Below are positions 8,605-16,913 of a stretch of 64,000 nt of DNA, in pieces. The translations under genes and the position numbers were made by a program. Source of the stretch: an uncultured Collinsella sp. GTDB taxonomy: Bacteria > Actinomycetota > Coriobacteriia > Coriobacteriales > Coriobacteriaceae. Location of the stretch: contig UQIB01000011.1 of NCBI GenBank assembly GCA_900541015.1, positions 1-64,000 on the forward strand, in the 5' to 3' direction. The stretch's first letter is position 1. Each line of letters begins with the position of its first letter. Under the pieces are notes generated by a model. It saw only the letters and a list, made by a program, of their open reading frames with translations. It had not been told where the DNA came from and did no database searches.

Positions 8605-9432
8605 ATGATTGATGCGTGTCCCGAACCCGCTGTGCTCTTTTTTGACGTGGACGGCACGCTGACGTCGTTCGATCCCGACAACATGACCGACAAGGACTTT
8701 TCGGCGGTTCGCCCCTCGCAGGCGGTCGTCGAGGCGTTTCATCGTCTGCGCGATGCGGGACACAAGGCGTTTATCTGCACGGGTCGCCCCCTGTGGCTCA
8801 TCGCCGATAGCTTGCGTGCGCTCGACCCCGCGGGCGTCGTTGCCATGGCGGGCGCCACGCTCGAGGTCGAGGGCCGCGTGGTGTATGAGGACTGCTTTGA
8901 CGAAGACATTGTTGAGGAGCTTGCACGCCGTATGGCCGCGGCAGGGATTGAAGCCTTTTTCGAGACCAACGTGGCTACTTTTGCCCTGGAACCCGCGGGT
9001 GTTGAGCAGTCGTCTCTGATCGGCACTTCTGTGGTGCACAGCACCGAGGAAATGCGCGTCGACGGCCGTCTGCGCGTGGGCAAGGTAGGCATCGTCGCGA
9101 GCGACCTGGCTCGCGTAGCCAATGATGATGGCTTTATCGATCGCGAGTTTGAGCTGTGCAACACCGGTGGTCAGAATCGCGAGCTGAGCCCCAAGGGCAT
9201 CGACAAGGGCGTGGGCGTGGCGCGAGCGCTGGAATACCTGGGTCGCACCGGCAACGCACGCACCTTTGGCTTCGGCGATTCGGGTAACGACCTGGGCATG
9301 CTCGCTGCGGTCGAGACGGCTGTCGCCATGGGCAACGCCATGCCTGAGGTCAAGGCGGTCGCCGACTACGTGACCGACGATGTCGCACACGACGGCACTG
9401 TCACCGCGATGCGCCACTTTGGGTTGATCTAG
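8605..9432 (+). CDS. HAD-superfamily phosphatase (Cof-like)
   Basis: A 275-residue HAD hydrolase of the Cof/IIB type, which dephosphorylate sugar phosphates, nucleotides or phosphorylated cofactors. Motif I is FFDVDGTLT (nucleophile Asp14, acid Asp16), motif II ICTGRP, motif III the Lys in LSPKGIDKG, and motif IV GFGDSGNDLGML. The cap domain lies between motifs II and III. The ATG at 8605 follows GAAAGGAAC. The gene is divergent from the rRNA methyltransferase with only about 75 bp between starts, so promoters overlap. Substrate not predictable from sequence. Confidence 0.88.
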   Translation: MIDACPEPAVLFFDVDGTLTSFDPDNMTDKDFSAVRPSQAVVEAFHRLRDAGHKAFICTGRPLWLIADSLRALDPAGVVAMAGATLEVEGRVVYEDCFDEDIVEELARRMAAAGIEAFFETNVATFALEPAGVEQSSLIGTSVVHSTEEMRVDGRLRVGKVGIVASDLARVANDDGFIDREFELCNTGGQNRELSPKGIDKGVGVARALEYLGRTGNARTFGFGDSGNDLGMLAAVETAVAMGNAMPEVKAVADYVTDDVAHDGTVTAMRHFGLI

Positions 9433-9545
9433 CGCTGCGCGCGTCCCAGGCACCGCATCTCGCCGTTCAAGCCGTCGCTCGCGTACCAAAGTACGCGTCG
9501 CTCCTCTTTCACGCCGATCTGCGGCACCTGGAACACGCTCACTGA
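9433..9545 (+). repeat. Structured intergenic element, divergent copy (E)
   Basis: Starts at the HAD phosphatase stop codon. It has the core of the family seen at 22327, 29440, 44366 and 60809: an outer stem (CCAGGCACCGC with GCGGCACCTGG, 9 of 11 pairs), a CCGTTCAA strand, a central hairpin GCGTAC-CAAA-GTACGC (9481-9496) and a CTCCTCTTTCACG linker. The first stem-loop of the family is missing. Confidence 0.5.
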
Positions 9546-9720
9546 CGTTTGCTTAAACTGAGACTTTCTTCTTTTGCATGCTCAATCGATTTATCAATCC
9601 AAACACTGAGGTGTTTATACCGTTCGCCGAGAAGATAAAACCCGCAGCTCATGCCTTGATAAACGTAGGTAAAGTGTTTAGCAGTGCAACGCCCATGTGC
9701 AAGCGAAAGGAATCAGGCAG

Positions 9721-10425
9721 ATGGCAATCAAGGTGTTCGCTGACGGTGCAAACCTCGAGGGCATGCTCGACATGTACGAGAACGGCAACGTTCAGGGTTT
9801 CACGACCAACCCGTCCCTTATGAAGAAGGGCGGCGTGACGGATTACCGCGCGTTTGCCAAAGAGGTCTTGGCCCACATCACCGATGTATCCGTGTCGTTT
9901 GAGGTCTTTGCCGACGACGTCGAGACCATGGAGGTCGAGGCCCGCGAGATCGCTACCTGGGCCGAGAACGTCTACGTCAAGATTCCGTGCGTGACCACCA
10001 AGGGCGAGTCCACCGCCGAGCTTGTCCGCAAGCTTTCCGCCGACGGCATCAAGGTCAACGTCACCACTATCTTTACGCCTAAGCAGGTCGATGAGATGGT
10101 CGAGGCCGTTGACGCCGAGACGCCGTCCATTATCTCACTCTTTGCCGGCCGCATCGCCGATACCGGCGTCGATCCCATTCCGTTTATGACGGAGTCGGTC
10201 AAGAAGGCCGCCGCAAAGCCCAACTGCGAGGTCCTGTGGGCGTCCACGCGCGAGCTCATTAACATTTACCAGGCAGAAGCCTGCGGTTGCCAGATCATCA
10301 CGGTGCCCAACAGCATCCTGGCCAAGCGCAAGAATATCGGTCGCGACCCGTACGAGGTCTCGCTCGACACCGTCCGCGGCTTTGCCAAGGATATCGCGGC
10401 GCTCGGTTTCCATATCCTGCCGTAG
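9721..10425 (+). CDS. tal: Transaldolase (TalC/Fsa type)
   Basis: A 234-residue cytosolic aldolase of the small transaldolase/fructose-6-phosphate aldolase group. Such enzymes transfer dihydroxyacetone between sugar phosphates in the pentose phosphate pathway. Visible are the N-terminal TTNPSLMKK segment (the family's T-T-N-P-S/T motif, about residue 26), VYVKIPCVTTKGE containing the Schiff-base lysine (K-I-P), VNVTTIFTPKQ, and ASTRELINIYQAEACGCQIITVP. The start is ATG at 9721 after AAAGGAA. Its last 19 coding bases are repeated 156 bp downstream. No pentose-phosphate partner is adjacent. Confidence 0.9.
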   Translation: MAIKVFADGANLEGMLDMYENGNVQGFTTNPSLMKKGGVTDYRAFAKEVLAHITDVSVSFEVFADDVETMEVEAREIATWAENVYVKIPCVTTKGESTAELVRKLSADGIKVNVTTIFTPKQVDEMVEAVDAETPSIISLFAGRIADTGVDPIPFMTESVKKAAAKPNCEVLWASTRELINIYQAEACGCQIITVPNSILAKRKNIGRDPYEVSLDTVRGFAKDIAALGFHILP

Positions 10426-10455
10426 CGCGAACACCGACTGTACCGTGGGCTGTTC

Positions 10456-10527
10456 GCCCCGGCCTTTCCTTTCCCTATCGCTCACGCGCTCCGCGAGGAT
10501 CGCGCTAGGCAAAGGAAAGGCCGGGGC
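10456..10527. repeat. 17-bp perfect hairpin after transaldolase
   Basis: Arms GCCCCGGCCTTTCCTTT (10456-10472) and its exact complement (10511-10527) enclose a 38-nt loop rich in CGCG. The hairpin lies inside the segment bounded by the duplicated transaldolase 3' end. Confidence 0.75.
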
Positions 10528-10560
10528 TGCCGGCACGAGCTTGCCAGCAAGTTGGCGATT

Positions 10561-10579
10561 GGCTTCCATATCCTGCCGT
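10561..10579 (+). repeat. Duplicated 3' end of the transaldolase gene
   Basis: 18 of 19 bases match the last codons of the transaldolase gene (10405-10423). The copy has no stop codon and no coding role. It may mark a past insertion or tandem-duplication remnant. Confidence 0.7.
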
Positions 10580-10581
10580 GG

Positions 10582-10798
10582 GCAAAGGTACCCCCGCCTG
10601 CGCCGTGCAAAATTGAGAGTATTCAGCAAGGTAAAGGTCTTTATCAGTTGACCGAAGCATGGAACGGCCCCCGTTTTGGCTCTGACGACGCTAAAACGGG
10701 GGCTGTTTTTTTGCTTTTTCGTCTCTGAGGGGCATCCGGAACGGTGGAATTTGCAGAATACTCGCGATTTTGCACATCGCTACAGGGGGTACCTTTGC
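10582..10798. repeat. Inverted repeats flanking a terminator
   Basis: The 46-bp arms at about 10582-10628 and 10753-10798 match in inverted orientation at roughly 37 of 46 positions. Shared words are GAATACTC, ATTTTGCAC and GGGGGTACCTTTGC. They enclose the transaldolase terminator. The arrangement resembles a miniature inverted-repeat element, though a long hairpin at convergent gene ends is the simpler reading. Confidence 0.6.
10664..10712 (+). terminator. Strong intrinsic terminator
   Basis: The stem CCCCCGTTTTGGC pairs with GCTAAAACGGGGG around a short loop and is followed by seven T residues. It ends transcription coming from the transaldolase gene before the convergent tex gene. Confidence 0.85.
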
Positions 10799-10807
10799 TT
10801 TGGCGGT

Positions 10808-12955
10808 TTACTTTCCCTGCACCATGGTGAGCGAGATCTTCTTGCGGTCGCGATCGACCTTTTCTACCCACACCTTGACCGTGTCGCCGACGCGCACCAC
10901 GTCGCTCGGGTGCTTGACAAAGCGATTGGCCAGCTTGGAGATATGCACGAGGCCGTCCTGGTGCACGCCCACGTCGACGAACGTGCCAAAGTCGACGACG
11001 TTGCGCACCGTCCCCTTGAGCTCCATGCCGGGTTCCAGGTCGTCGATGGAAAGCGCCGAGCGGCTAAAGACCACCTCGGGCGCGTCGTCGCGCGGGTCGC
11101 GGCCGGGCTTCTTGAGCTCGTTGACGATGTCGATGAGCGTGAGGGTGCCGCAGTTCAGGTCACTTGCCAGCGCCGAGATACTGCCCAGACGGCGCTCGAT
11201 GTCGGGCACGCCGCCGCGGCTGAGCTCGCTGGCTTTAACGCCGGCGCGTTCCAGGACGGACGTGGCCACCTCGTAGCTCTCGGGGTGGACGCTCGTCGCG
11301 TCGAGCGGGTTCTTGCCGCCGCTGATGCGCAGGAAGCCCGCGGCGTTGAGGTATGCCTTGGGTCCTAGTTTGGGGACCTTCTTAAGCTGGCGGCGATCGG
11401 TAAAGGCGCCGTTTTCCTCGCGGTAGGCCACGATGTTCTTGGCCACGCTCGGCGTGATGCCCGATACGTATCCCAGCAGGCTCGCGCTCGCGGTATTCAC
11501 GTCGACGCCCACGCGGTTGACGACGTCCTCCACCACGTGGCCCAGGGTGCGCGAAAGCTCGGCCTGGTCAAGGTCGTGCTGGTACTGGCCAACGCCGATG
11601 GACTGGGGCGGGATCTTGACGAGCTCTGCCAGCGGGTCCTGTAGACGGCGGCCCAGGCTCATGGCGCCACGCACGGTGACGTCCAGATCGGGATACTCCT
11701 GGCTGGCGAGCTCGGAGGCGGAGTACACCGATGCGCCGGCCTCGTTGACGATGGTGTATCGCAGCTCAGGCGCCTGCTCGGCGATGAACTCCGAGACGAC
11801 TTCCTCGGTCTCGCGGCTGGCGGTGCCGTTGCCGATGACGATGGTGTTGACGCTGTCCTTTTTGACGAGGCGGGCGAGCTCGCGCTTGGTGCCGGCGACG
11901 TCGTGGCGCGGCTTGGTGGGATAGACCACGCCGTGGTCGAGCAGCTTGCCGGTCTCGTCCATGACGGCGACCTTGCAGCCGGTGCGGTAGCCCGGATCGA
12001 GCGCGAGCACGCGGGCGCCGCGCACGGGGCGTGCCGAGAGCAGGCCCTCGAGATTCTTGGCAAAGACATTGATGGCCTCGGTCTGCGCACGGACGGTGAG
12101 TTTGGCGCGGGCCTCGCGCTCCAGCGAGGGGGCCATGAGGCGCTTGTAGCCGTCGGCGATGGCGGCGTCAAAGACGGGCGCGAAGACGCCCTGGCGTCGG
12201 GGCCAACGGCTGCCGAGGCGTGCCGTGGCGGCGGCGCCGTCGACGTTCACGCGCACGCGGAGCTTGCCCTCGCGCTCACCGCGGTCGATAGCCAGCACGC
12301 GGTGGTTGGGTATACGGCGCAGCGGCTCATCATAGCTGTAGTACGGCTCGTAGGGGGTCTTCTCGGTGGGGTCGGTGGCCTCGACGACGATGTCTGCGGT
12401 GTTTTGCGTAAAGGCGCGCAGGTCGGCGACGTTCTCGGGGTCCTCGGCCACCGTCTCGGCCACGATGTCCGCCGCGCCGGCGAGCGCCTTTTCGGGCGTG
12501 TCGAAGCCGGCCTCCTCGTTGACGTATGCCGCGGCAGCGTCGAGTGCGCTGCCCTTGGCCGAGGCCTGCATGATGATCATGTTGGCAAGCGGCTCCAGGC
12601 CGGCCTCGCGGGCCTTCTGCGCGCGGGTCATGCGCTTTTTGCGGTAGGGCTTGTAGAGGTCCTCGACACGCTGGAGCTGCGTGGCCTCGCGAATCTGCTG
12701 CTCAAGCTCTGGCGTAAGTTTGCCCTGGGCGTCGATGAGCAGAATGACGTCCTCTTTGCGCTGTTCAAGATTGCGCAGGTAGGACAGGCGCTCGTCGAGT
12801 GCGCGCAGGGCGACGTCGTCCATGCCGCCCGTTGCTTCCTTGCGGTAGCGCGAGATAAAGGGGATGGTGTTGCCCTCGTCGATGAGCTTGACGGCTGCCT
12901 CGATGTTGGCGGCCTTAAGGTTGAGCTCGCGGGCAAGCTGGGCGATAAGATCCAT
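10808..12955 (-). CDS. tex: Tex-family RNA-binding transcription accessory protein
   Basis: A 715-residue Tex protein, a widespread cytosolic nucleic-acid-binding factor. Order: N-terminal helical Tex domain, YqgF/RNase H-like fold (VLALDPGYRTGCKVAVMD), helix-hairpin-helix region (SLLGYVSGITPSVAKNIV), and a C-terminal S1 domain (GTVRNVVDFGTFVDVGVHQD), in the usual order and length. The ATG at 12955 was chosen because AAGGAG lies just before it and the protein then begins MDLIAQLAREL as in the family; longer in-frame extensions upstream are not typical. Monocistronic and convergent with transaldolase. Confidence 0.93.
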   Translation of the reverse strand: MDLIAQLARELNLKAANIEAAVKLIDEGNTIPFISRYRKEATGGMDDVALRALDERLSYLRNLEQRKEDVILLIDAQGKLTPELEQQIREATQLQRVEDLYKPYRKKRMTRAQKAREAGLEPLANMIIMQASAKGSALDAAAAYVNEEAGFDTPEKALAGAADIVAETVAEDPENVADLRAFTQNTADIVVEATDPTEKTPYEPYYSYDEPLRRIPNHRVLAIDRGEREGKLRVRVNVDGAAATARLGSRWPRRQGVFAPVFDAAIADGYKRLMAPSLEREARAKLTVRAQTEAINVFAKNLEGLLSARPVRGARVLALDPGYRTGCKVAVMDETGKLLDHGVVYPTKPRHDVAGTKRELARLVKKDSVNTIVIGNGTASRETEEVVSEFIAEQAPELRYTIVNEAGASVYSASELASQEYPDLDVTVRGAMSLGRRLQDPLAELVKIPPQSIGVGQYQHDLDQAELSRTLGHVVEDVVNRVGVDVNTASASLLGYVSGITPSVAKNIVAYREENGAFTDRRQLKKVPKLGPKAYLNAAGFLRISGGKNPLDATSVHPESYEVATSVLERAGVKASELSRGGVPDIERRLGSISALASDLNCGTLTLIDIVNELKKPGRDPRDDAPEVVFSRSALSIDDLEPGMELKGTVRNVVDFGTFVDVGVHQDGLVHISKLANRFVKHPSDVVRVGDTVKVWVEKVDRDRKKISLTMVQGK

Positions 12956-13038
12956 GGGACTCCTTGCGTTTAAGGTGCGTTTGCAGCACAGGGCTACCAA
13001 GGATACCACCCGTCCCAAAAGACTGTTTTGGAGCCGCG

Positions 13039-13196
13039 CCACGAAAACGACCCGTCTACTACGTTTGAACCGCATGGGTCGACCGTGCCTGGTTTTACCG
13101 AAAATCGGCAAGCCGTTTACCTGCGGTTTTTATTTCGCGAAATTTGGCATGGTTGAGGGCGATCGGTTAAACGTAGTAGATAGGCGCATTTCGTGG
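13039..13196. repeat. Long imperfect palindrome with CTACTACGTTT arms
   Basis: Arms at 13039-13072 and 13164-13196 share CCACGAAA at the outside and TCTACTACGTTT inside, in inverted orientation, enclosing about 90 bp with further small palindromes such as ATTTCGCGAAAT. It lies between the divergent-side leader of tex and the 3' end of the Gfo/Idh gene. Confidence 0.6.
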
Positions 13197-13258
13197 CGAA
13201 CGAACCAAGCCGAGGTGCAAAAAGGCCCCCGTCTCAGAATAATCGTCAGCGAAGTAGC

Positions 13259-13293
13259 AAAAAGCCCCGCGGGCAGGAGGCTGCTCGCGGGGC
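13259..13293 (-). terminator. Terminator of the SDR/MFS/Gfo cluster
   Basis: On the minus strand the stem GCCCCGCG pairs with CGCGGGGC and runs into five T residues, about 70 bp after the Gfo/Idh/MocA stop codon. Confidence 0.75.
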
Positions 13294-13365
13294 AAAGAAG
13301 AGGGGCTTGTTGGTGGCGGTCCAAGGCGCTCGGCGGGGAGTTTGCCGCGGCCCGCTCTTAAGGCA

Positions 13366-14406
13366 TTACAGCTCGACGAGCTGGCCGGTCTCGGCGGCCT
13401 CCTTGATAGCGTTAAGCAGCGTGAGCGTCTTGACGTTATCGGCGGGGGTCACGACGGGCTCGACCTCGCGGCGGACAACCTTCACAAAGTGCTTGAGCTG
13501 CATCTTGTGCGGCAGTGCCGGGTCGACGGCCGGAATCTCCATCTGCAGCGGCTTGTGCCAGTTAGAGGCGCCGTCGTAGGAGAACTGGTGCAGGCGGGGC
13601 AGCGAAAGGGCGCCCAAGGTTCCGCCGATAAAGTAGGCGTCGGCGTCGAAGGGGCGGTACTGCGGATCCTCGCGAGCGGTGGCCTCCCAGTTCCAGGGGC
13701 TGGCGGTGGCGTCAGAGATGGTCATGCTCGCAAGCGCGCCATCGGCAAAACGGACGTTGACCACGGCGGAGTCCTCGGTCTCAAAACCGCGGGCGGCGCT
13801 GGACTGCATGCCCTGGACGGCAACGGGCTCGCCCAGCAGGTAACGGAGCAGGTCGACGTCGTGCACCAGGTTGACCAGGATCGGGCCGGCACCCTTCTTG
13901 CGGCGCCACTCGACATCGAAGTACTCGTCGTTCTTATAGATCATGTAGTGGAAGCTCGACACGGTGAGCTTGCCCAGCTCGCCGGACTCGATGATTTCCT
14001 TGGCCTTGTTGACGAAGGGGTTGTGGCGACGGTGCTGACCCACGAGCACGGGCACGCCGGCGGTCTCGGCCTCGGCGGCGAAGGCCTGGGCATCCTCGAG
14101 ATCGTTGGAGATCGGCTTTTCGACCAGCGGCACGATGTTGCGCTTCACAGCCTCGCGGGCTACGCCCAGGTGCAGGTCGTTGGGCGTGGCGATAATGACG
14201 GCCTCGGGCTTGACCTCGTCCATCATCTGGGCGGGATCGGTGTAAAACGGCACGCCGGCGGCCTCGGCCGTGGCGCGGGCGCCCTCAAAGGCGTCGGCGA
14301 TGGCGACGAGCTCGGCCTCGGGCTCCTCGGTGACAAAGCGGATGTGGTTGCGGCCCATGGCGCCGGCACCGATAACGGCAATGCGGACGGGGTTGAGCTC
14401 GGACAT
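13366..14406 (-). CDS. Gfo/Idh/MocA-family NAD(P) dehydrogenase
   Basis: A 346-residue oxidoreductase of the glucose-fructose oxidoreductase/inositol dehydrogenase family. The N-terminal Rossmann fold carries VIGAGAMGRNH (residues 10-20), then the signature EKPISND with the catalytic-region lysine, then the alpha/beta C-terminal domain with the histidine segment NLVHDVDLLRYLLG. It is the last gene of a three-gene minus-strand cluster (SDR, MFS, Gfo) divergent from a LysR regulator. Together these suggest import and stepwise oxidation of a polyol, sugar acid or similar hydroxylated compound; the substrate cannot be read from sequence. A class I palindrome lies between it and the transporter gene. 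Confidence 0.87.
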   Translation of the reverse strand: MSELNPVRIAVIGAGAMGRNHIRFVTEEPEAELVAIADAFEGARATAEAAGVPFYTDPAQMMDEVKPEAVIIATPNDLHLGVAREAVKRNIVPLVEKPISNDLEDAQAFAAEAETAGVPVLVGQHRRHNPFVNKAKEIIESGELGKLTVSSFHYMIYKNDEYFDVEWRRKKGAGPILVNLVHDVDLLRYLLGEPVAVQGMQSSAARGFETEDSAVVNVRFADGALASMTISDATASPWNWEATAREDPQYRPFDADAYFIGGTLGALSLPRLHQFSYDGASNWHKPLQMEIPAVDPALPHKMQLKHFVKVVRREVEPVVTPADNVKTLTLLNAIKEAAETGQLVEL

Positions 14407-14435
14407 TTCGACTCCTTAATACTGGTGACCGGTGG

Positions 14436-14468
14436 GATGCGACAAAGGGGCTGTCCCTTTGTCGCATC
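14436..14468. repeat. Class I dispersed palindrome (copy 2)
   Basis: Arms GATGCGACAAAGG and CCTTTGTCGCATC around a short centre. It lies inside the minus-strand cluster between the MFS and Gfo genes, so it could attenuate the last gene. The arms match those rebuilt at the adhesin island junction. Confidence 0.8.
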
Positions 14469-14475
14469 GGTAAAA

Positions 14476-15732
14476 CTAGGCGGACTTCTTCTTGCTGTCG
14501 GAGACCATCATGTAGACGGTGAGCACGACGGCGATGGCGGCGATCACAATGGCGCCGTAGAAGGACTGCTGGTAGGCGGCGCTGCCGGCCTCGGCGTGAT
14601 ACAGCACGGCGGTGATGGGCTGGCTGATCCAGGTGGAAGCGGCGTAGCCCAGGAACATGATGCCGTAGTTGACGCCGATGTTGCTGGTACCGAAGGCGCC
14701 GCCGGTGAGCGGCGGGTAGATGACGAGCAGGGCGCCAAAGCTAAAGCCAAGCAGGGCGAGCGCCACAAAGAACATGGCCTGCGTAAAGCTCATCGACATG
14801 ATGACGAGTGCGACGATAGTGACGACAAGGCTGATGAGCAGCGACTTATAGGCGCCGAGCTTGTCGATGATCTGGCCAAAGGACAGGCGGCCGACCAGGT
14901 TGGCGCAGGTGTTGACGGAGACCACCACACCGCCGAGGGCGACGGCCGCGGCGCTCGTGGGATCGGCGAAGAGCTGGACGGCGGCGATGGAGGCAACCTT
15001 GCCCACGAGCAGGGTGCCCGCGGTGGCGGCAAAGGCGAAAGTGACGATGAGGACCCAGAAGCGCGGGGTCTTGACCATCTCGCCCGGGGTGAGGTCACCG
15101 AAGGTGCCGGCATGTGCGCCACCCTTGGGGGCCTCGAAGCCCTCGGGCAGCCAGCCGGCCTCGGGGGCCTTCAGGAACAGGGCGGAGGCGGCGATCGTCA
15201 CAAAGAAGATGACGCCGAGTGCCTTGAGGGCGCCAAAGATGCCCAGGCTCGGGATGAGCAGCGAGGCGAGCACCGGGGACAGCACAGCGGGGCCGGCGGT
15301 CGAAGCGGCCAGGGTGATGCCGGAGGCGAGACCCTTCTTGTCGATGAACCACTTTTGGCCGGTGGTGAGCGCCGGGTTGTAGCCCAGACCGTTGCCGACG
15401 GCGGCGACGAGCGAGAACCACAGGTAGAACTGCCACGGCTCGGTGACGGTGCCGGACATGAACCAGCCCAGGCCGTAGCACACGGCGGCGGCGATCACGA
15501 CGTTGCGCGGGCCGATCTTGTCGGAGATGCGGCCGGCGAAGATACCCGTCACGGCCATGATGGTCTGAAAGACCGGGAAAGCCCAGGTAAGGGCGCTCGA
15601 CCACTCGGGGTAGACGGCGAGCAGGTTCTTGCTCACGACGGAATACAGCGCGATGGAGCTGATAAAGAACATGGTGACGCACGCGGCGGAAAGCACGACG
15701 GCGCGACCCTTGTTGGAGTTGGTGGAAGCCAT
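14476..15732 (-). CDS. MFS transporter of the OFA (oxalate/formate) type
   Basis: A 418-residue, twelve-helix major facilitator protein. The first helix region (FFISSIALYSVVSKNLL), the cytoplasmic loop GRISDKIGPRNVV and the WFIDKKGLASGITLAASTAG segment match the oxalate:formate antiporter subfamily, which exchanges small carboxylates and related anions. ATG at 15732; an AAAGAGT sequence lies upstream. Flanked in the same operon by an SDR and a Gfo/Idh dehydrogenase, so it probably imports the compound they oxidise (inference). Confidence 0.88.
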   Translation of the reverse strand: MASTNSNKGRAVVLSAACVTMFFISSIALYSVVSKNLLAVYPEWSSALTWAFPVFQTIMAVTGIFAGRISDKIGPRNVVIAAAVCYGLGWFMSGTVTEPWQFYLWFSLVAAVGNGLGYNPALTTGQKWFIDKKGLASGITLAASTAGPAVLSPVLASLLIPSLGIFGALKALGVIFFVTIAASALFLKAPEAGWLPEGFEAPKGGAHAGTFGDLTPGEMVKTPRFWVLIVTFAFAATAGTLLVGKVASIAAVQLFADPTSAAAVALGGVVVSVNTCANLVGRLSFGQIIDKLGAYKSLLISLVVTIVALVIMSMSFTQAMFFVALALLGFSFGALLVIYPPLTGGAFGTSNIGVNYGIMFLGYAASTWISQPITAVLYHAEAGSAAYQQSFYGAIVIAAIAVVLTVYMMVSDSKKKSA

Positions 15733-15797
15733 TGGACTCTTTCTAATCGATACGGGGGAGGAGCGGGCGTGTCCGCGGGCCTCCCTGTCAGGTTGGT

Positions 15798-16679
15798 TTA
15801 CTGGTCAGTCGGCTTGGCGACGCCGGACTCATCGGACCAAAGCTCGACACCCTTGTTCTTAAGGTAGTTGTCGGCATAGGCGCGACGGCCGCCGGGCTTG
15901 GCGGTGAGGTCGCCCATCATGTTGGAGAAGCCGCCGTCGACCTTGATGGCGTCGCCGGTGGTAAAGTCCGAGCGCTTGGACGCCAGGAACATGACGGCGT
16001 TGGCGATATCGCTGACCTCGCCGATGCGACGCGTGGCGATCAGGCGGCTGCGGCTCTTTTCGACCTCGGGGTCGGCGTAGAAGTTGGCCGACATCGGGGT
16101 CTTAACGAAGCAAGGCTCGACGCAGTTGGAGCGGACGCCGTAGGGACCCCACTCGGCGGCGAGCATCTTGGACATCATGTTGACGCCGGCCTTGGTGGAG
16201 CTGTACACGCCCGAGAACGTCTCGGGGGAGTGGCTGGCAACGGTCGAGATGTGCACCAGGCGACCCTGGCCGGCCTTGATCATCTCGCGACCAAAGCGCT
16301 GCGAGGTGATGAAGTAGCCGGTGAGGTTGACGTTGAGCACCTGCTCCCAGTCGCTCAGCGGCAGGTCCTCCATGGCGGCGAAGCGCAGGATGCCGGCGGT
16401 GTTGACGAGAACGTCGACGCGGCCGAAGTCGGCGATGGTGGCGTCGACGGCAGCCTGAACCTCGGCCTCGTCGGTGGCGTTCATCTTGTAACCCTCGGCG
16501 TGGATGCCAAACTCGGCGGCGAGGTCGGCGGCTGCGACCTTGACCTTTTCCTCGTCCAGGTCGAGCAGGACGACGTTGGCACCGTTGCGGGCGAACTCGC
16601 GGCAAATCTCGACGCCCATACCGCCGAGCGCGCCAGTCACGGCGCAGACATCGCCCTCGAGCTTAAGCCAGTTGCTCAT
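15798..16679 (-). CDS. Short-chain dehydrogenase/reductase
   Basis: A 293-residue classical SDR. The nucleotide-binding motif is TGALGGMG (residues 15-22) with an acidic residue after the second strand (LLDLDEE), suggesting NAD(H) preference. NTAG follows, and the catalytic residues are Ser in HISTVAS and Tyr-x3-Lys in YSSTKAG. The C-terminal tail of about 40 residues is longer than in minimal SDRs. First gene of the cluster; its ATG at 16679 faces the divergent LysR gene, with AAGGGAAGTTCC as ribosome-binding region. SDRs of this type act on sugars, polyols or steroids; the choice is open. Confidence 0.88.
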   Translation of the reverse strand: MSNWLKLEGDVCAVTGALGGMGVEICREFARNGANVVLLDLDEEKVKVAAADLAAEFGIHAEGYKMNATDEAEVQAAVDATIADFGRVDVLVNTAGILRFAAMEDLPLSDWEQVLNVNLTGYFITSQRFGREMIKAGQGRLVHISTVASHSPETFSGVYSSTKAGVNMMSKMLAAEWGPYGVRSNCVEPCFVKTPMSANFYADPEVEKSRSRLIATRRIGEVSDIANAVMFLASKRSDFTTGDAIKVDGGFSNMMGDLTAKPGGRRAYADNYLKNKGVELWSDESGVAKPTDQ

Positions 16680-16913
16680 AGGAACTTCCCTTCTTGTGTC
16701 TCCCGGTGGGCCGCTCCCATTAATCGACCCACGTGGTTTTCGCAGGTTATCGTATGCTTTGCATTTGCGCAGGTGAATTGCATATTTGTTAGAATGGCGT
16801 TAACCGTAGGTTTACACTGTGCAATGCAGTTTATGCTCAACTGAGCGCGTGACCTGCCAAAACGACCCCCCTTCGGCAGTTCATTGCCATGCGTCTGGAA
16901 ACGGGAGATTGAC
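16680..16913. promoter_or_regulatory. Divergent promoter region for SDR cluster and LysR gene
   Basis: This 234-bp gap separates the divergent starts and should hold both promoters and the LysR binding site. It is more AT-rich than its surroundings around 16740-16840 and contains repeated TTGCAT words (TGCTTTGCATTTGCGCAGG then TGAATTGCATATTTG). No unambiguous T-N11-A operator can be assigned. Confidence 0.5.

Larger units (their letters stand above)
12956..13365. other. Tex leader and palindromic intergenic region
   Basis: 410 bp without a gene. It contains a long imperfect palindrome (13039-13196) and the terminator of the downstream minus-strand cluster (13259-13293). The tex promoter must lie at its left side but no clear -35/-10 pair stands out. 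Confidence 0.5.

Noticed and set aside
13342..15867. An 841-codon plus-strand frame
   Set aside because: Glycine/aspartate/histidine-rich shadow of the Gfo and MFS genes, without domain features or ribosome site.
15798..16679. Calling the SDR a bile-acid hydroxysteroid dehydrogenase
   Set aside because: Gut Actinobacteria do carry such enzymes, but nothing in the motifs or the operon partners singles out steroids here.
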